Shown here piece after piece: positions 27,126 to 39,993 of a stretch of DNA of 64,000 nucleotides. Every line of letters begins with the position of its first letter. Within the stretch, counting starts at the first letter, position 1. Position numbers and translations under genes: made by a program. This stretch comes from Anarhynchus alexandrinus (lineage: Eukaryota > Chordata > Aves > Charadriiformes > Charadriidae), in assembly GCA_008711295.1 (NCBI GenBank), contig VUYV01000123.1, positions 2,514,953 to 2,578,952 on the forward strand. The letters run 5' to 3'. The notes beneath the pieces were generated by a model. The model saw only the letters and a list, made by a program, of their open reading frames with translations. It did no database searches and had not been told where the DNA came from.

Positions 27126-29950
27126 CCTTGCTTAACATAAGTAAAGACGTTTTTGTGGTTCAGGCAATTCTTTGCCAAGACTATTTTTTTGCTTTACTAC
27201 TTTATTATCTTATGAGAAATTAAACCAGAATGCTGCTATGTCCAAAGCCTAGACAGTGATGGAAGGTGCATGTGTAAATAGCTAATAAATAGGAGGTGCA
27301 GATGGTGAATTCAGGACCATATCCTAAACTCTAACGTGAACAAAAGGGATTAAATTACATTTTATGTCCCTAGAAATGGAAAGAGCAACTGAAATTTTGA
27401 TAATGAATGGGACTGAGTTATTTGGTTCAGCTGATTACGGACAATATGTATGGTGCTTTGAAACATAGTGATCATGGACCTGTAAGGGTTTATGAAGTCT
27501 ATAAAATGAGTCTGTGAAAGACAAGTAAGGAAAACAATCCACTAATCCAACTGTCAGTAGGTTTAAGTTTTTTATAAAGGGTCCAATCAAAATTCTGTAG
27601 AGGTATGTAGACCGAAGGAGGCTGAAAGCCACTGTTGCAGAGGAACATAAATGTTAACAAATAACTGTTAACATCATTTAGGAAGACTGGACCCCAAAGG
27701 AAAGGAAGAAACAGAAATATTTTTAATGAATATGGAAATTATAAAAGATTTTTAGATTCAAACACAATTGCAATCAGTATTTTTCATTATAACTTCTATA
27801 TATTAAAGTAACTAAGGACCATTTTTTTGACTTTTCATGCACCTGAAGTGATGATACTGCTTTCACCTCAAAATGACCAGTAGTTATTAATAGCTTAATC
27901 AAGAAGTATAATCCAAGGCTAACAGATATTCACATTTTACAGTTCATTTACCTCTTTAAAAGTTCTTAAAGCATCTTGATGACTAACATTAAATCTTTTT
28001 TACCACAGCTAATGATGTCCATTAAATTGAAATCATAACAACCTGTGCTTAAAGTATTGAAATCACAAATAATATTGATACATATTTTTCTCCATGAAAA
28101 GAAGAGCTCAATCCATCAAAAGCAAGACACCAATGATTTTTTACGAAGTACTTTAGCAAAACGTAGATAACCATATTGAGAACCCTGCATCCTAATAATT
28201 AGACTTAGACACCTAAAATCAAGTGTGAATCTGGACTGTAAATCTTGAAGCTTCACAGAAATGTATTATTTTAATGAGGTAAAAATCAACACAGAAAGCA
28301 ATTAATGGAAGTTAACCTAGAACAACAGAATACTAAGTTAACAAAGAAGAACAGAATATTGAGGGCTGCCTCCAAAGATCAGTTCTTGTCAAAGCTCAAC
28401 CTGAGTGGAAGCCTGTAGTAATATGTTCTCTAACAACTTATTCTAAAGATCACTAAAGACAATTTTTCCAATCTGTTTCAGAACTGAGGTTTTCTTACTG
28501 AGTACACTCTAGTGGCAGCTTACTCACTTTTAAATTAAGGCTCTACTGAGCCACATGTGAGAAAATTTGCTGTGACTCAGAATGCATAGGAGGATATATT
28601 CTGAGTACCTTTGCCAGCCAAAGCTGTGAGACTATCCCAGAAGAAAAAATATAACCACTCTGGTAGCAGCTGGTGATCATACTGAGGATTTTAAATATTC
28701 TCCAGAAAAGTGACCAAAAATGCACAGCCAATGAATAAATAAAAACTAAAATAGAAATATTCTCCACACAATGAACAAAAATTCAAAAATATACATTTAA
28801 ACTCTATTCTGAAACCAACACAGATCCAGGAGCAATAGTGACAAAGGCTATAGTTGAGATATACCAGTTAATAAATACACTATTCATTCTAAGTTGCAGT
28901 AAGTTTTCTCAAAAATTCCTCCACAATATCGGGAAGCAAAAGAGCATACATTGGTATACCAAATAAACATATCAGAAAGAAACATTTACAAATCTTTAGG
29001 AAGGTATGGTGTCATTTAAATGCATAAAAAGAATTGATTCTTCAGCCAGTAGACAGTGAATTCCTTGAGAAGAATTCCTTGTGGATGCAAAAAATTACAG
29101 AGGCTGAAAAAGACCATCATGAACCAAAAAAAACCCCAGAAGTGAGGGAACAAAATGTGCAAAACAAAATCCAGCTCAAGAAATCCCCTTAGCTGAAAAT
29201 GACAGGAAAATAGAAGAATGTTAGGTGTGAATATCAAATATGTTTTTGCTGTTCCTGCTTTTCCCTATGGGTCTGTCTATGGCTACTGCTATGTGACCTG
29301 TATACTGGTGACCTTTGGTTTGATTCTCTGCCCTGTTCTTATAGTTTGTGTGGCAATGTAATCAACCACTAATAACAGAAAATCAAACACAGCCCTCTTG
29401 AAAAGATGCAACTTACAACTACTACATCTATAACCTCCCTTAAAGGAGTCCCCTTCATCATTTTTCCAAATATATCTGTTAGTGTAAAAGAATCATCAGA
29501 CTCTTACATGAATTGAATTGTAGATAGTTAATACCTTGGCTGCACCGTACTGTCACAAAGCAGAAGAATATCTTTGTAGCCTTAATATGTAGAGATTTAT
29601 TTTTTAAAATGGAAACATGTTTTCTATAGCACAAGATGACAAAGAGAAAGTATCATTAAAGTGATGTGTGTGTCTGTTATTCTGAAGTCATTTCTCACTT
29701 GTTCTGTGCACCAGAAGTATGTAGTTCTTTTAGTGCTGTTGGTACAACATTAAACAATGTGAGTAGTTATCAGAAATGAAAATAAATAAATTTAAAAGCC
29801 CTACTTATAAAAATCTGCTCTGTTACATGAGAGAGGAGATAATTGAAGGAGAAAGAACAGAAAAAAAAACCAACTCTGCAGCTTTGATGTGGTCAACATT
29901 GATACACTAGCTTGAAGAAGGATTCCAGAATTTCATAAATAAACTTTATG

Positions 29951-31380
29951 AGAAATAGACTGTTTAGACAGTGGAATGATATTACTGCTAATGATTTTTT
30001 ACTGTTAATGGTATTTCATTGTTAAGTGTGTTTTTCAAAATAATCTCCTTCATCATTGTGCCAGCACAGAAAGGGAGTTAAGTTGTGCATTTTATTTTTA
30101 ATATGAATAAGAAGCAAAGCATTTAGTTAAAGATCTTGCAGAACTGGTGCATGTACTTTTATTTTAAAAACCAAGTGATTTTGTCAAGCAGCAATTTAAT
30201 CTATGTAAGCACCTATGGCATAGGAAGAGGTCTAAACTGAGCATTTAATGGTGCTATCAAGACCACACAGTTTAAATATAAGCAACATACTACCAACAAG
30301 CAATGGCTTTGACAAAAATGGTGATACTAGAGACAGATTTTCTACAAATGCTGAGATAAAAAAGATAATAAAATAGCTAGGACAAGGCAATTTCTACTGA
30401 GAATCTAGAATCTCCAGAAAAAGCCATGGAGACATTAAAGCAATCTTGTGGGTTGGTTTGTTGTGCAAAAAATAATCCCAAAATCTCTACAGATGATTGT
30501 TTACGCAAAAGACACTTAGCAAATTTAAAGTGTCAAATGAGTATATTTTGTTCTTAATTTACAAGAAATTAATGGCAGAGTGATTAAAGCTAGACATGGC
30601 TCCATTGCATCTAGATTCCTACAAAAGCAAAGCTCAGCGGATACTGCAGTCTGCATTTTAATGCCTAGTGTCTTTAAAGTACTCCTTATGATGCCATCAC
30701 AGTAGTTAGAAGTTACAGATTTTGCTGCCATTTTTATTGATAAATTTCCAGAGAGAAGTTTTAATAAAGCCACTGGAAGGAGAAAGAATGGAGATCAACC
30801 TCTGGAGTATAATTTGATTGGATAAATGCTCTCTTAGAGGACTTAACCTAATTATAGTGACTATAAGGAGAACCTAGAGGACCACTCTTGCAGCTTAGGC
30901 AGATCAGTTTTACAGAAACCAGGGAGAGCTGTTGTCATCACAAAGGTCTCAGGTAAAGCCAAGAGATGTTCTGAGTCTCAGCTGTGGCAGATGTTTTTAC
31001 CAGAACCTGAGAGCAGAACCCATAGCATGAAGCACGAGTAAAATTAATCTGACATTGCTAATATTGCTAAAATGCATTTCAAAAGTGAGAGTACATAGTT
31101 ACAGACAGATAGATACATGCATACACACGAACACAGACACACACTTCACAGACTGGGGAAAGCAAAGATTTGTGTTTCATTCCTACTTCAGTATCACTGT
31201 CCTGTTTCTGATGAGTTAATGTTTGTTGTCAATATGTCTTACAAGAGAAAATAAAGAGCAAGCCCATGCACCATGAAGAAATAGTCTGTGACTTCAAAGT
31301 AAAAGAGGTCAGTCAATACATTTTACCAAGGTCTTTGTGTTATTTGCAAAGGATGTAATAGTTGTTTAGGATGTTTTGAT
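29951..31380 (+). repeat. 1,430-bp direct duplication, copy 1
   Basis: It matches 31,383-32,812 base for base at a constant 1,432-bp offset. I found only two substitutions and no indels: A30365 versus G31797, and A30764 versus C32196. It contains no recognised gene or element. An 82-codon frame on the minus strand (30,525-30,773) appears in both copies only because the DNA is copied. Confidence 0.95.
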
Positions 31381-31381
31381 N
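31381..31381. other. Single N at the duplication junction
   Basis: One N (followed by one C) separates the end of copy 1 from the start of copy 2. It is best read as an assembly join. Confidence 0.9.
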
Positions 31382-31382
31382 C

Positions 31383-32812
31383 AGAAATAGACTGTTTAGA
31401 CAGTGGAATGATATTACTGCTAATGATTTTTTACTGTTAATGGTATTTCATTGTTAAGTGTGTTTTTCAAAATAATCTCCTTCATCATTGTGCCAGCACA
31501 GAAAGGGAGTTAAGTTGTGCATTTTATTTTTAATATGAATAAGAAGCAAAGCATTTAGTTAAAGATCTTGCAGAACTGGTGCATGTACTTTTATTTTAAA
31601 AACCAAGTGATTTTGTCAAGCAGCAATTTAATCTATGTAAGCACCTATGGCATAGGAAGAGGTCTAAACTGAGCATTTAATGGTGCTATCAAGACCACAC
31701 AGTTTAAATATAAGCAACATACTACCAACAAGCAATGGCTTTGACAAAAATGGTGATACTAGAGACAGATTTTCTACAAATGCTGAGATAAAAAAGGTAA
31801 TAAAATAGCTAGGACAAGGCAATTTCTACTGAGAATCTAGAATCTCCAGAAAAAGCCATGGAGACATTAAAGCAATCTTGTGGGTTGGTTTGTTGTGCAA
31901 AAAATAATCCCAAAATCTCTACAGATGATTGTTTACGCAAAAGACACTTAGCAAATTTAAAGTGTCAAATGAGTATATTTTGTTCTTAATTTACAAGAAA
32001 TTAATGGCAGAGTGATTAAAGCTAGACATGGCTCCATTGCATCTAGATTCCTACAAAAGCAAAGCTCAGCGGATACTGCAGTCTGCATTTTAATGCCTAG
32101 TGTCTTTAAAGTACTCCTTATGATGCCATCACAGTAGTTAGAAGTTACAGATTTTGCTGCCATTTTTATTGATAAATTTCCAGAGAGAAGTTTTACTAAA
32201 GCCACTGGAAGGAGAAAGAATGGAGATCAACCTCTGGAGTATAATTTGATTGGATAAATGCTCTCTTAGAGGACTTAACCTAATTATAGTGACTATAAGG
32301 AGAACCTAGAGGACCACTCTTGCAGCTTAGGCAGATCAGTTTTACAGAAACCAGGGAGAGCTGTTGTCATCACAAAGGTCTCAGGTAAAGCCAAGAGATG
32401 TTCTGAGTCTCAGCTGTGGCAGATGTTTTTACCAGAACCTGAGAGCAGAACCCATAGCATGAAGCACGAGTAAAATTAATCTGACATTGCTAATATTGCT
32501 AAAATGCATTTCAAAAGTGAGAGTACATAGTTACAGACAGATAGATACATGCATACACACGAACACAGACACACACTTCACAGACTGGGGAAAGCAAAGA
32601 TTTGTGTTTCATTCCTACTTCAGTATCACTGTCCTGTTTCTGATGAGTTAATGTTTGTTGTCAATATGTCTTACAAGAGAAAATAAAGAGCAAGCCCATG
32701 CACCATGAAGAAATAGTCTGTGACTTCAAAGTAAAAGAGGTCAGTCAATACATTTTACCAAGGTCTTTGTGTTATTTGCAAAGGATGTAATAGTTGTTTA
32801 GGATGTTTTGAT
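31383..32812 (+). repeat. 1,430-bp direct duplication, copy 2
   Basis: Second copy of 29,951-31,380 (about 99.86% identical by eye). After 32,812 the sequence moves into unique DNA (CGATACGT), while copy 1 stops at the N. This is the arrangement expected when two allelic contig ends overlap but are not merged. Confidence 0.95.
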
Positions 32813-33403
32813 CGATACGTTTGACACACTGAGCATTTCAAAATTATATCAGCAGTCTACACGTCTCCAGAAGGATTTCTGGGCCTTTTCTTTTACATGA
32901 GCTTAGGCCCTAACGTCTTTCCTGAGTGTGACAAAAGATTTCAGTATTTCTGTAGTGATAGCTGTCTTGTATCCACATTCCTTTGAGAATTTCATACTCA
33001 GCCGTATGACTGCTTTCTGCTCAAGTCCATGAGGGTTGATATTTATTAGTTTTATATTACTCACGGGTATGATTAGTACTTTGCAAAAAACACGATACTC
33101 TACCAAAGAAATTATGTATTAAATTAGTTCAAATATAGGGGAAAAATACGCGTAAGAATAATCCCTCATGTAAATTTGAGCTACAGAGTTTTTTTTTTTT
33201 TCTTTTTAATTCATATATACTTTTTTTTTTCCATATTTCTGCACATCTACAGGAACGTATACTCACATGGACATCCTTTCAAATTCTTTCTTCCTGCCTT
33301 TTTTAACTCTAAAATGTTGCTGCTTATCCAAACAATATTATTAGGATATTCTGAGAGTTTGTCCATGTATGTGAATGTATATATAAACATATACACGTGC
33401 ATA
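32813..33403. other. AT-rich, no gene seen
   Basis: Unique sequence with T runs near 33,190-33,232. No gene-like feature. Confidence 0.6.
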
Positions 33404-33490
33404 TAGAATCATAGAATCTTGAAATCGCTGAGGTTGGAAAGGACCTTTAAGATCATCAAGTCCAAAAGCCTGTGTCAGTAAGATGTCACT
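33404..33490 (-). mobile_element. CR1 LINE, very short 3' tail
   Basis: Minus orientation. The CATAGAAT-type tail (TAGAATCATAGAATC) is followed by GAGGTTGGAAAGGACCTTTAAGATCATCAAGTCC, the terminal 3' UTR of CR1. Similarity fades by about 33,490, so only the last 60-90 bp are present. Confidence 0.85.
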
Positions 33491-35680
33491 CAAGTCAACA
33501 GGATTCTTTCATATACTAGAACATCTAAAAACATACTCTGCTTATGGGTGATTTCTTCCCTTAATCTCTGTTGAGCATAATGGGACCTCAAGCAACTACT
33601 TCACATAAAGGTATCCTCATTGTAGACACACAAAGTTAGGGAAAGCTGAATCCCACCCAGATGCCTAATCATAGATGTCTAATGCCATTTTACATGCTCA
33701 AAGTCATTCCATCTTTGTCCGGTTGTCATTTCAGAAAGGGATGGATCTCGTTTGGGTCCTGTGTCATATCTACCAATTCTAAAGACGTATCTTGGATGCT
33801 CAATAGTATCTCAAGCAGTATAGGATGTGGATAATTTTAAAATTGAATGCCTGGATTGAAACTTTATTCATTTAGTAAAGATGATATCAATCAAAAAGAA
33901 AAAGGATGAAATGTACAGATATCCTTACTTTTTCTAAAGTTTCCTTGTTTCTTCTATGTTTTTAAAATTCCATGAACCTTCAGGCAGCAGAACAACTGTG
34001 ATTACATTAAAAAAAAATAATCCTATTCTTGATTTCATTTTACCAACCTAAGCACCTAAGAATTGGACATCTGAATCTTAGCTAGGCACTTCATGATTCC
34101 TTATAGGCAATGAAGAAAGAAGGCATCTCTTGGGAGTGACTCTTTTAGTCTATCATAGGTAGACAGAATGAAATGAGCTGTGTCTGAAGGTGTCTATTTG
34201 TATTGACTATACAGAGAGCTTAAGATAACTAGCTCAGGCTTAAATAGCTAATTTTATACTTTTAAGTTATGACAGAATAATTTTTTTCTTTGCTTACTTT
34301 CTTCTTTTCCCAGAGAAAAGTTTCCACTGCATGGATGCAGACCTATCAAGGCTACGTAAGCTCTCTTCACTGGTCAATAGCAGCTGTCAGCCCCAAATGG
34401 GTAAAAGATACTGAGGTATGGTTTAGAATATCCAGAATTCACAAGATTTCTTTCCCATATTGTTTCTGCAGAGAAAAATTCAGGCTGAAATAAAATTTAT
34501 AAAAAATTTTAAATTTGTGATTTTAATAAGTATACCTAGGTTGGATTGCTTTTTAATGTCTTCTTCAATCACACACAAATCTCCATAATATTGAAACATC
34601 AGGCTTGCTTGTGAAGCAACACTACACAATTTTCCTTTTGCTTATTTTATGTTCAGTCCTACTGTTTCTAATAAAGTAGAAAGTACATACCTCTCGTACC
34701 CAGAAATTCATAGAACTACAAAGTTAATTAAAAAAAATGTTATTATAACTTTCATTTGTTTTCTTCATTAATAACCACAGTGGTAATCTGTTCATCACTT
34801 CTTCTTGTCTGATACTTGGAAATATTGCTGCAGTAATAGCAAAAAAAGGGAGAAACTCCTGCTACAGGTAGAAGAAAACTATTGCCACAGAAGTTTCCTT
34901 TAAAACCCTATGAAACAAAATTAACTTTAGCAAAAGACAGGTGCTTGCTCACGTGCAAAGAAAATAAGGTAATGCTGGAGCAAATTTAGAAGCATTTATG
35001 TAAATTAAGTACCTCCTGTAGACATGAGGGGATAAAAAATCCACAAAAAGTTTGGAAAAAGGACACTGATAGACACAAAAAGGCTCACATGACATAATTC
35101 TGAGGGTTTACCTCGCTTCATACACAGACCAGCCATGAAGAGCAAAGAGAATGATTACTTCAGAACTTAATGAAAAATCATCTAAGGTCACTGTTACAAA
35201 TGTATTTTCCTCATCATGACCAGAAAATAAAATAAGTATCTAGTAGTTTTATTAATATTTATTTTTTTCCTTTTTCTTCCCACCCTCTGCAATGGACAGA
35301 AACTTTTCAAATATGAGTAACAGCAACAGCTCACATTCTGGTAAAACAGTGTTGTCCCATTGGGGTTTACTTGCAAAACTGTAATTGGCTCTGAAAGCTG
35401 CTTTAGAGGATTCTTTTCTTTAATGAAAAAGTTGTCAGATAGCATTCAGAATAAAACAAAAATGTCAGTCTTCAGGACAGATAGAAAGAATGAACAGAAC
35501 CATCTAACTATGAGAGGAAAATTCTGTCTGTTAAATGTAATAGACCAAAAGAGTTGCAATATATTATTCCTTGTACCAGTGAGGGCTCCCCATGATAGCA
35601 CAACAAATTACATACCTTTCAAATTAATAATGATAGGAAAATGAAAATGGCAGGACATTTGTTGTGGGGAAACTACTACT
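33491..35680. other. AT-rich single-copy sequence, no gene seen
   Basis: No family-level match. One 42-bp interval (34,314-34,355) is bounded by good splice consensus sequences and is described in the findings. Confidence 0.55.
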
Positions 35681-36205
35681 TCATGGAATCATAGAATCAT
35701 AGAATTGCTGAGGTTGGAAGGGACCTTTAAGATCAAGTCCAACCATTAACCTATCCTGACAAAATCACTTCTAAACCATGTCCCCCAAGTATCACATCTA
35801 CCCTTTTATTAAACACCTCCAGGGATGGCGAATCCACCACCTCCCTGGGCAGCCTATTCCAATGTTTAATAACCCTTTCAGTGAAAAAATGTTTCCTAGT
35901 ATCCAATCTGAACCTCCCCTGACATAACTTGAACCCATTTCCTCTCATCCTATCACTTGTCACCAGGGAGAAGAGGTCAGCCCCCACCTCTCTGCAATCT
36001 CCTTTCAGGTAGTTGTAGAAGGTGATAAGGTCTCCCCTCAGCCTCCTCTTCTCCAGGCTAAACAACCCCAGTTCCCTCAGTTGTTCCTCATAAGATTTGT
36101 CCTCCAGACCCCTCACCAGCTTAGTAGCCCTTCTCTGGACACGCTCCAACACCTCAATGTCCTTCTTGTAGTGAGGGGCCCAAAACTGAACACAGTAATC
36201 GAAGT
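35681..36205 (-). mobile_element. CR1 LINE, 5'-truncated, 3' half of the RT ORF plus UTR
   Basis: Minus-strand CR1 of about 525 bp. The left end carries the octamer tail (CATGGAATCATAGAATCATAGAATTG), then the 3' UTR block (GAGGTTGGAAGGGACC), then the C-terminal ORF2 codons, ending by truncation near 36,205 after the segment for the [20 protein letters not shown] motif. The 3' UTR wording (CCATTAACCTA...TGACAAAATCA) groups it with the elements at 40,516 and 55,919, not with those at 52,723, 53,612 and 56,575. Confidence 0.95.
35751..36152 (-). pseudogene. CR1 ORF2 fragment: C-terminal reverse-transcriptase region
   Basis: A 133-codon open frame with no internal stop or frameshift, ending at what looks like the element's own stop codon. 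It encodes the post-catalytic C-terminal region of the CR1 ORF2 protein. Landmarks are [12 protein letters not shown] at its start, [23 protein letters not shown] around residues 20-42, and [10 protein letters not shown] near residue 97. The full ORF2 protein carries an endonuclease and a reverse transcriptase for target-primed insertion; here the endonuclease, the YADD-box palm and everything upstream are missing, so the fragment cannot function. The first Met is internal to the original protein. The intact frame suggests a fairly young insertion. Confidence 0.9.
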
Positions 36206-39200
36206 CATGTGCTTGAAGGTATTACACTGACTTAATGAAAAAATTGCAGGGATATCTACAACAAGTGCATTGGTTTGAAACAAAAACATTTAAAAAATCA
36301 AAAGCATAAAATGAAATATACTTTATATATATACACATAAATATGTATAAAATAACCTCTTTTAACTATAAGCATAAAACCCAATAAACATAAACTCTTT
36401 TTTTTCTTATTCCCAAATTAATCTGCACATATATTTTTTCATTTTTAACAACAACAACAACAAATAAATAAACTGTATTGAATAATCTAATGTAAGCAGC
36501 CTAAAGGTAAAACTGATGCATTATAACACAAGATCAGTCTTTTATTTTCTGTACCTATGTGCTTTATTTGTGAATGAGTACTGACAAATATAATATATTA
36601 TCTTAAAAATGAGTCAAGACTAAGAAAAGAGATATTTTTGGTCAACGTTAGTTATGAACAATGTTAATAACTGAAATGAAAGCTGCATTCTCTCACATGT
36701 ATAAAGCTGCAATGAAACAATCTTTTAGACTTATAAATGGGTACTGAACAATCTGCAGACTGCAGGAATTCTAAAGGCTGGAGGTTTGTGTCTTACAACT
36801 CTCACCAGACTGGCCCGAGATTATGAACAAACAGCTACTTAAATCATATATCTCCCATATTGCTTTGTTACTCAATTTCATTTAAGCTGGAAATAAATCA
36901 GTGCATGTCATATAACTGAAATGATACTGGAATTTGATTATCATTATTGCCTTATTATTTTTTGCTTAATGTTTGAGATTTGTTATGGTTTTTATACTTT
37001 GACTCAGGATTTGGATCATGTAAGTTAGACATTGTAATTCCTAAAAAAAACTCCAAACCACCAAACCCAAACAATTAATGTCAGTTAATTTTAGATAGCT
37101 AAAAAAGGGGAAAAAATTACAAAGACTGGTTTCTCTGACTTATTTTAGATATTGATTTTAGGATGGAATTTTTTTTTATTTTTGGAAATACTTATTTTAT
37201 CTTTTGCTTCAAAGGATAACTAGCCCTGACTTAGCATTTGAGCACGTGAGATGCATGACACGTTGTAAGCTGCATACACCTGGGTTCCCTTGATAGTCCA
37301 TCAAGTTAGACTAATCCAAAGCATAAGCCAAAAAGTCTGTGTGCTCAATGAAGCACTGCCTAGAGGTAGCCGAAAGAAATGTTCAATATTGACGAGTGTC
37401 CCTCAGTAGGCGCTGAACTGAACGTGTTCGTTTATCAAAGGTAGCCAGCATTGGTATCAATCAGCTAAATAACAGAAAGTTGCTATGGTCCTGTGCTCAG
37501 AAATGTGGAACCTGAGTTCCATTTTTCTCCAAAACCTGAGGAAAATTTAACTTCCCTCAGCTCCGGGAAATGTCTTAAATATTAGATTATAAGGCATTCT
37601 GGGAGAAGGTGCTACCATATCCTCTATCTGAAGCTGGGTCAGGAATATATACAATCAGGAATGTAGGAGTCCCATAAAATTAATAGATTGCACCATTGAT
37701 AAATGATTAGGTGATTTGCTTGGGAACAGAGAGCTGTGGGATCAATAGAACATCTCTCCATATATTTTGAATTAGTCAATCACTACATAAAGAAATAGAC
37801 AAAGGGAGATTTAGTGTGTTACCTTTAATTGGTCCACCCAACTAGAATGTCTTACAAAATAAAATATAGAAGTTTTTTTTAAGGGTGGAGGCCAAGTAAA
37901 AGACAGTGAAAAAGTAACAAGGATTTGGAAGAAAGTATAAACAACCTTACATAATAAGCACTGCATGAATCATAAAGTGAGTCAGAACACTGTTCACATT
38001 AAGAACAAGTTGATGATTTTCATGTCTGTATTCCTAAAAAGATACTATGGTGCATTTGCTCCCATTTGTATTTCTACACACTTTAATTAGCATAATTATC
38101 CAGCAATGGGAAATCATTCTCCTTCACATATATAGAAACTTTTAGAAGCCAAATAATATAAATGCAGATTTTTCTTTCTTGCAGGAATATTTGCTTTCCA
38201 CAATATGCTGTTTCTTCTGGAGCAAGATTCCTTAGCAGTATCATTCATAAGGTGGACAATTTCATGGCCTTTATTCATTCAGAAATTAGCTCAGTTTTTT
38301 AAACTCTGTTTTTGTCTTAACTGTGGATCGTGCATACTATACTGCAGTCCTGGTCCCTGATACTCTGGACAGGGACAGCTTTCGTACACATCACTGTTCC
38401 CACCCGTGTGTACTTTCCTTCTAGTCGAATCTAAAGAGGGTGTAAGATGATGTACACTTGGGTCTCACATTAAAGGGAGGTCAGCAGCTGAAAATCAGTC
38501 CCGGATCCCCCAGTTTAGCCTCTATGACTCATTTATTTTTTCTCCTGCTGCTCTAGAACCGCTGGTGTGGGAAATGGCTTGGCACTGGGCATCCAGAATA
38601 CATAATGAAATACCTCCTTCACTGAGGAAATACATCTATGGTAAGACACAGGAACACATTACGGAGAAAATGTTTCTTTCATTATCACTTTTTTCCATTT
38701 CCTGAAGCAATTTGGGATTTTCTGCAAAGAGAGGAAATCTCTTGAGTTTATGAAAAAAATGTTGATATACTGCCCCATTCTGTTGTCATTGTTTTCTTTC
38801 TGGGTGTCACAAGAGAGACATGTGTAGGACAAATGCGTAGTTATTTAGAATGGATTTTGAGTGAAAGTTATACCATCATAAGTAGCTGTCCATAGTCCAG
38901 TAGGCAGAGATAATACATGGCTGGTAAAATTGAAAATATTTGAGCAGTCTCAGATGGGTTTCCAGAAGTTATGTTCCATCTTGCTAGCATTCTGATAGAA
39001 GCTGGAAAAGATATTTCATTTCTTCCCCCTTTATCATAGGAGTAATTTATGAGGCTTTGCAGCTTGTTGTGTTTTGTCCCTTTTACTCTGCATTACTATT
39101 CTTTTCATTTCTTTCCTTTGCCTTTCTATCTGGGAGTATTTCTGACGTACATCACTGTCACAGGCTGCATGAAAACTAGCCCTACTAACCTTAATTATCT

Positions 39201-39943
39201 TCTCCATTTTATATTTTATTAAACCAAGAATCCAAAGACGTAAATTGTTTAAAATGCTAGAAATTACTTAACTCTCTATTGATTGCTTGACTGGCCTTAC
39301 TGTTCCTTTCTTTTTCTTTTCTTCTTTTCTTTTTTCTTTTTAAATTAAAAACCCGCAATAATTCAGAATTGTAACCATCAGTACCTTTTCTTCATATGAT
39401 ACGTCTTAGACAGAAGTGAAATTCCACTTCATGGGAGCAACACTTTTCTACATGTTTTCAACAGAACCAGAGTATGTATCTTCTGGAATAGCTGGACAGG
39501 ATGATGACTAGTGCTGTATGAAGTGCTAATAAACAGCAAACACAAAAAAGAAATTGACAGTCAGTGAGAATGGCATAAAGCCTATTTATGACATGTAACA
39601 GTGATGTTGTTCTAAGATATTTGGAATCTGCCTAAATTCTACAGCTCTGTCTACATTATTATTCTCATTTCTTTCTCTTCATTCACATTTTGCATCTAAA
39701 TTAGAATGCAATATGCCTACACACTCCTCGCTTTCCACCTGTCACAGAAAAGAAATGGTGCCTGAATGAGATGTATACTTTGCTCAGACAGGTCACAGAC
39801 AAGTAGACTAGGCCATTGGGTTTTGTGTCCTAAAATATCCCAGCAGGGTAGGATACCAGACAGACCCATCAAACTTGTTCCATGAGTTTCAGAATGAATA
39901 TTTGACAATAAGTCTAGAAAAACCTAAACTTCAACATTCTAAA
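36206..39943. other. AT-rich single-copy sequence, no gene seen
   Basis: No gene recognised. Contains (CAA)n near 36,450 and a CT-rich run near 39,305-39,345. Around 37,235-37,470 the composition is more balanced, but no known element is seen. Confidence 0.55.
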
Positions 39944-39945
39944 TG

Positions 39946-39987
<42 letters not shown>

Positions 39988-39993
39988 TAAATA
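39944..39993 (+). repeat. Compound (GATA)n(GACA)n microsatellite
   Basis: About four GATA units pass directly into about seven GACA units, then GATAAATAG. GATA/GACA arrays are typical vertebrate simple repeats and usually length-polymorphic. Confidence 0.95.

Larger units (their letters stand above)
24574..29950. other. AT-rich single-copy sequence, no gene seen
   Basis: The 153-codon frame at 24,767-25,228 (+) is rich in Phe, Ser and Leu, crosses a T15 run and resembles nothing known. An A/purine-rich low-complexity tract occupies about 26,565-26,660. Three overlapping short frames near 26,820-27,090 give no recognisable motif. A 20-bp tandem repeat lies at 27,084-27,125. Confidence 0.55.

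Noticed and set aside
30525..32205. 82-codon frame present twice (30,525-30,773 and 31,957-32,205, minus)
   Set aside because: Appears twice only because the underlying 1,430 bp is duplicated; one of the two substitutions changes an amino acid and there is no family match.
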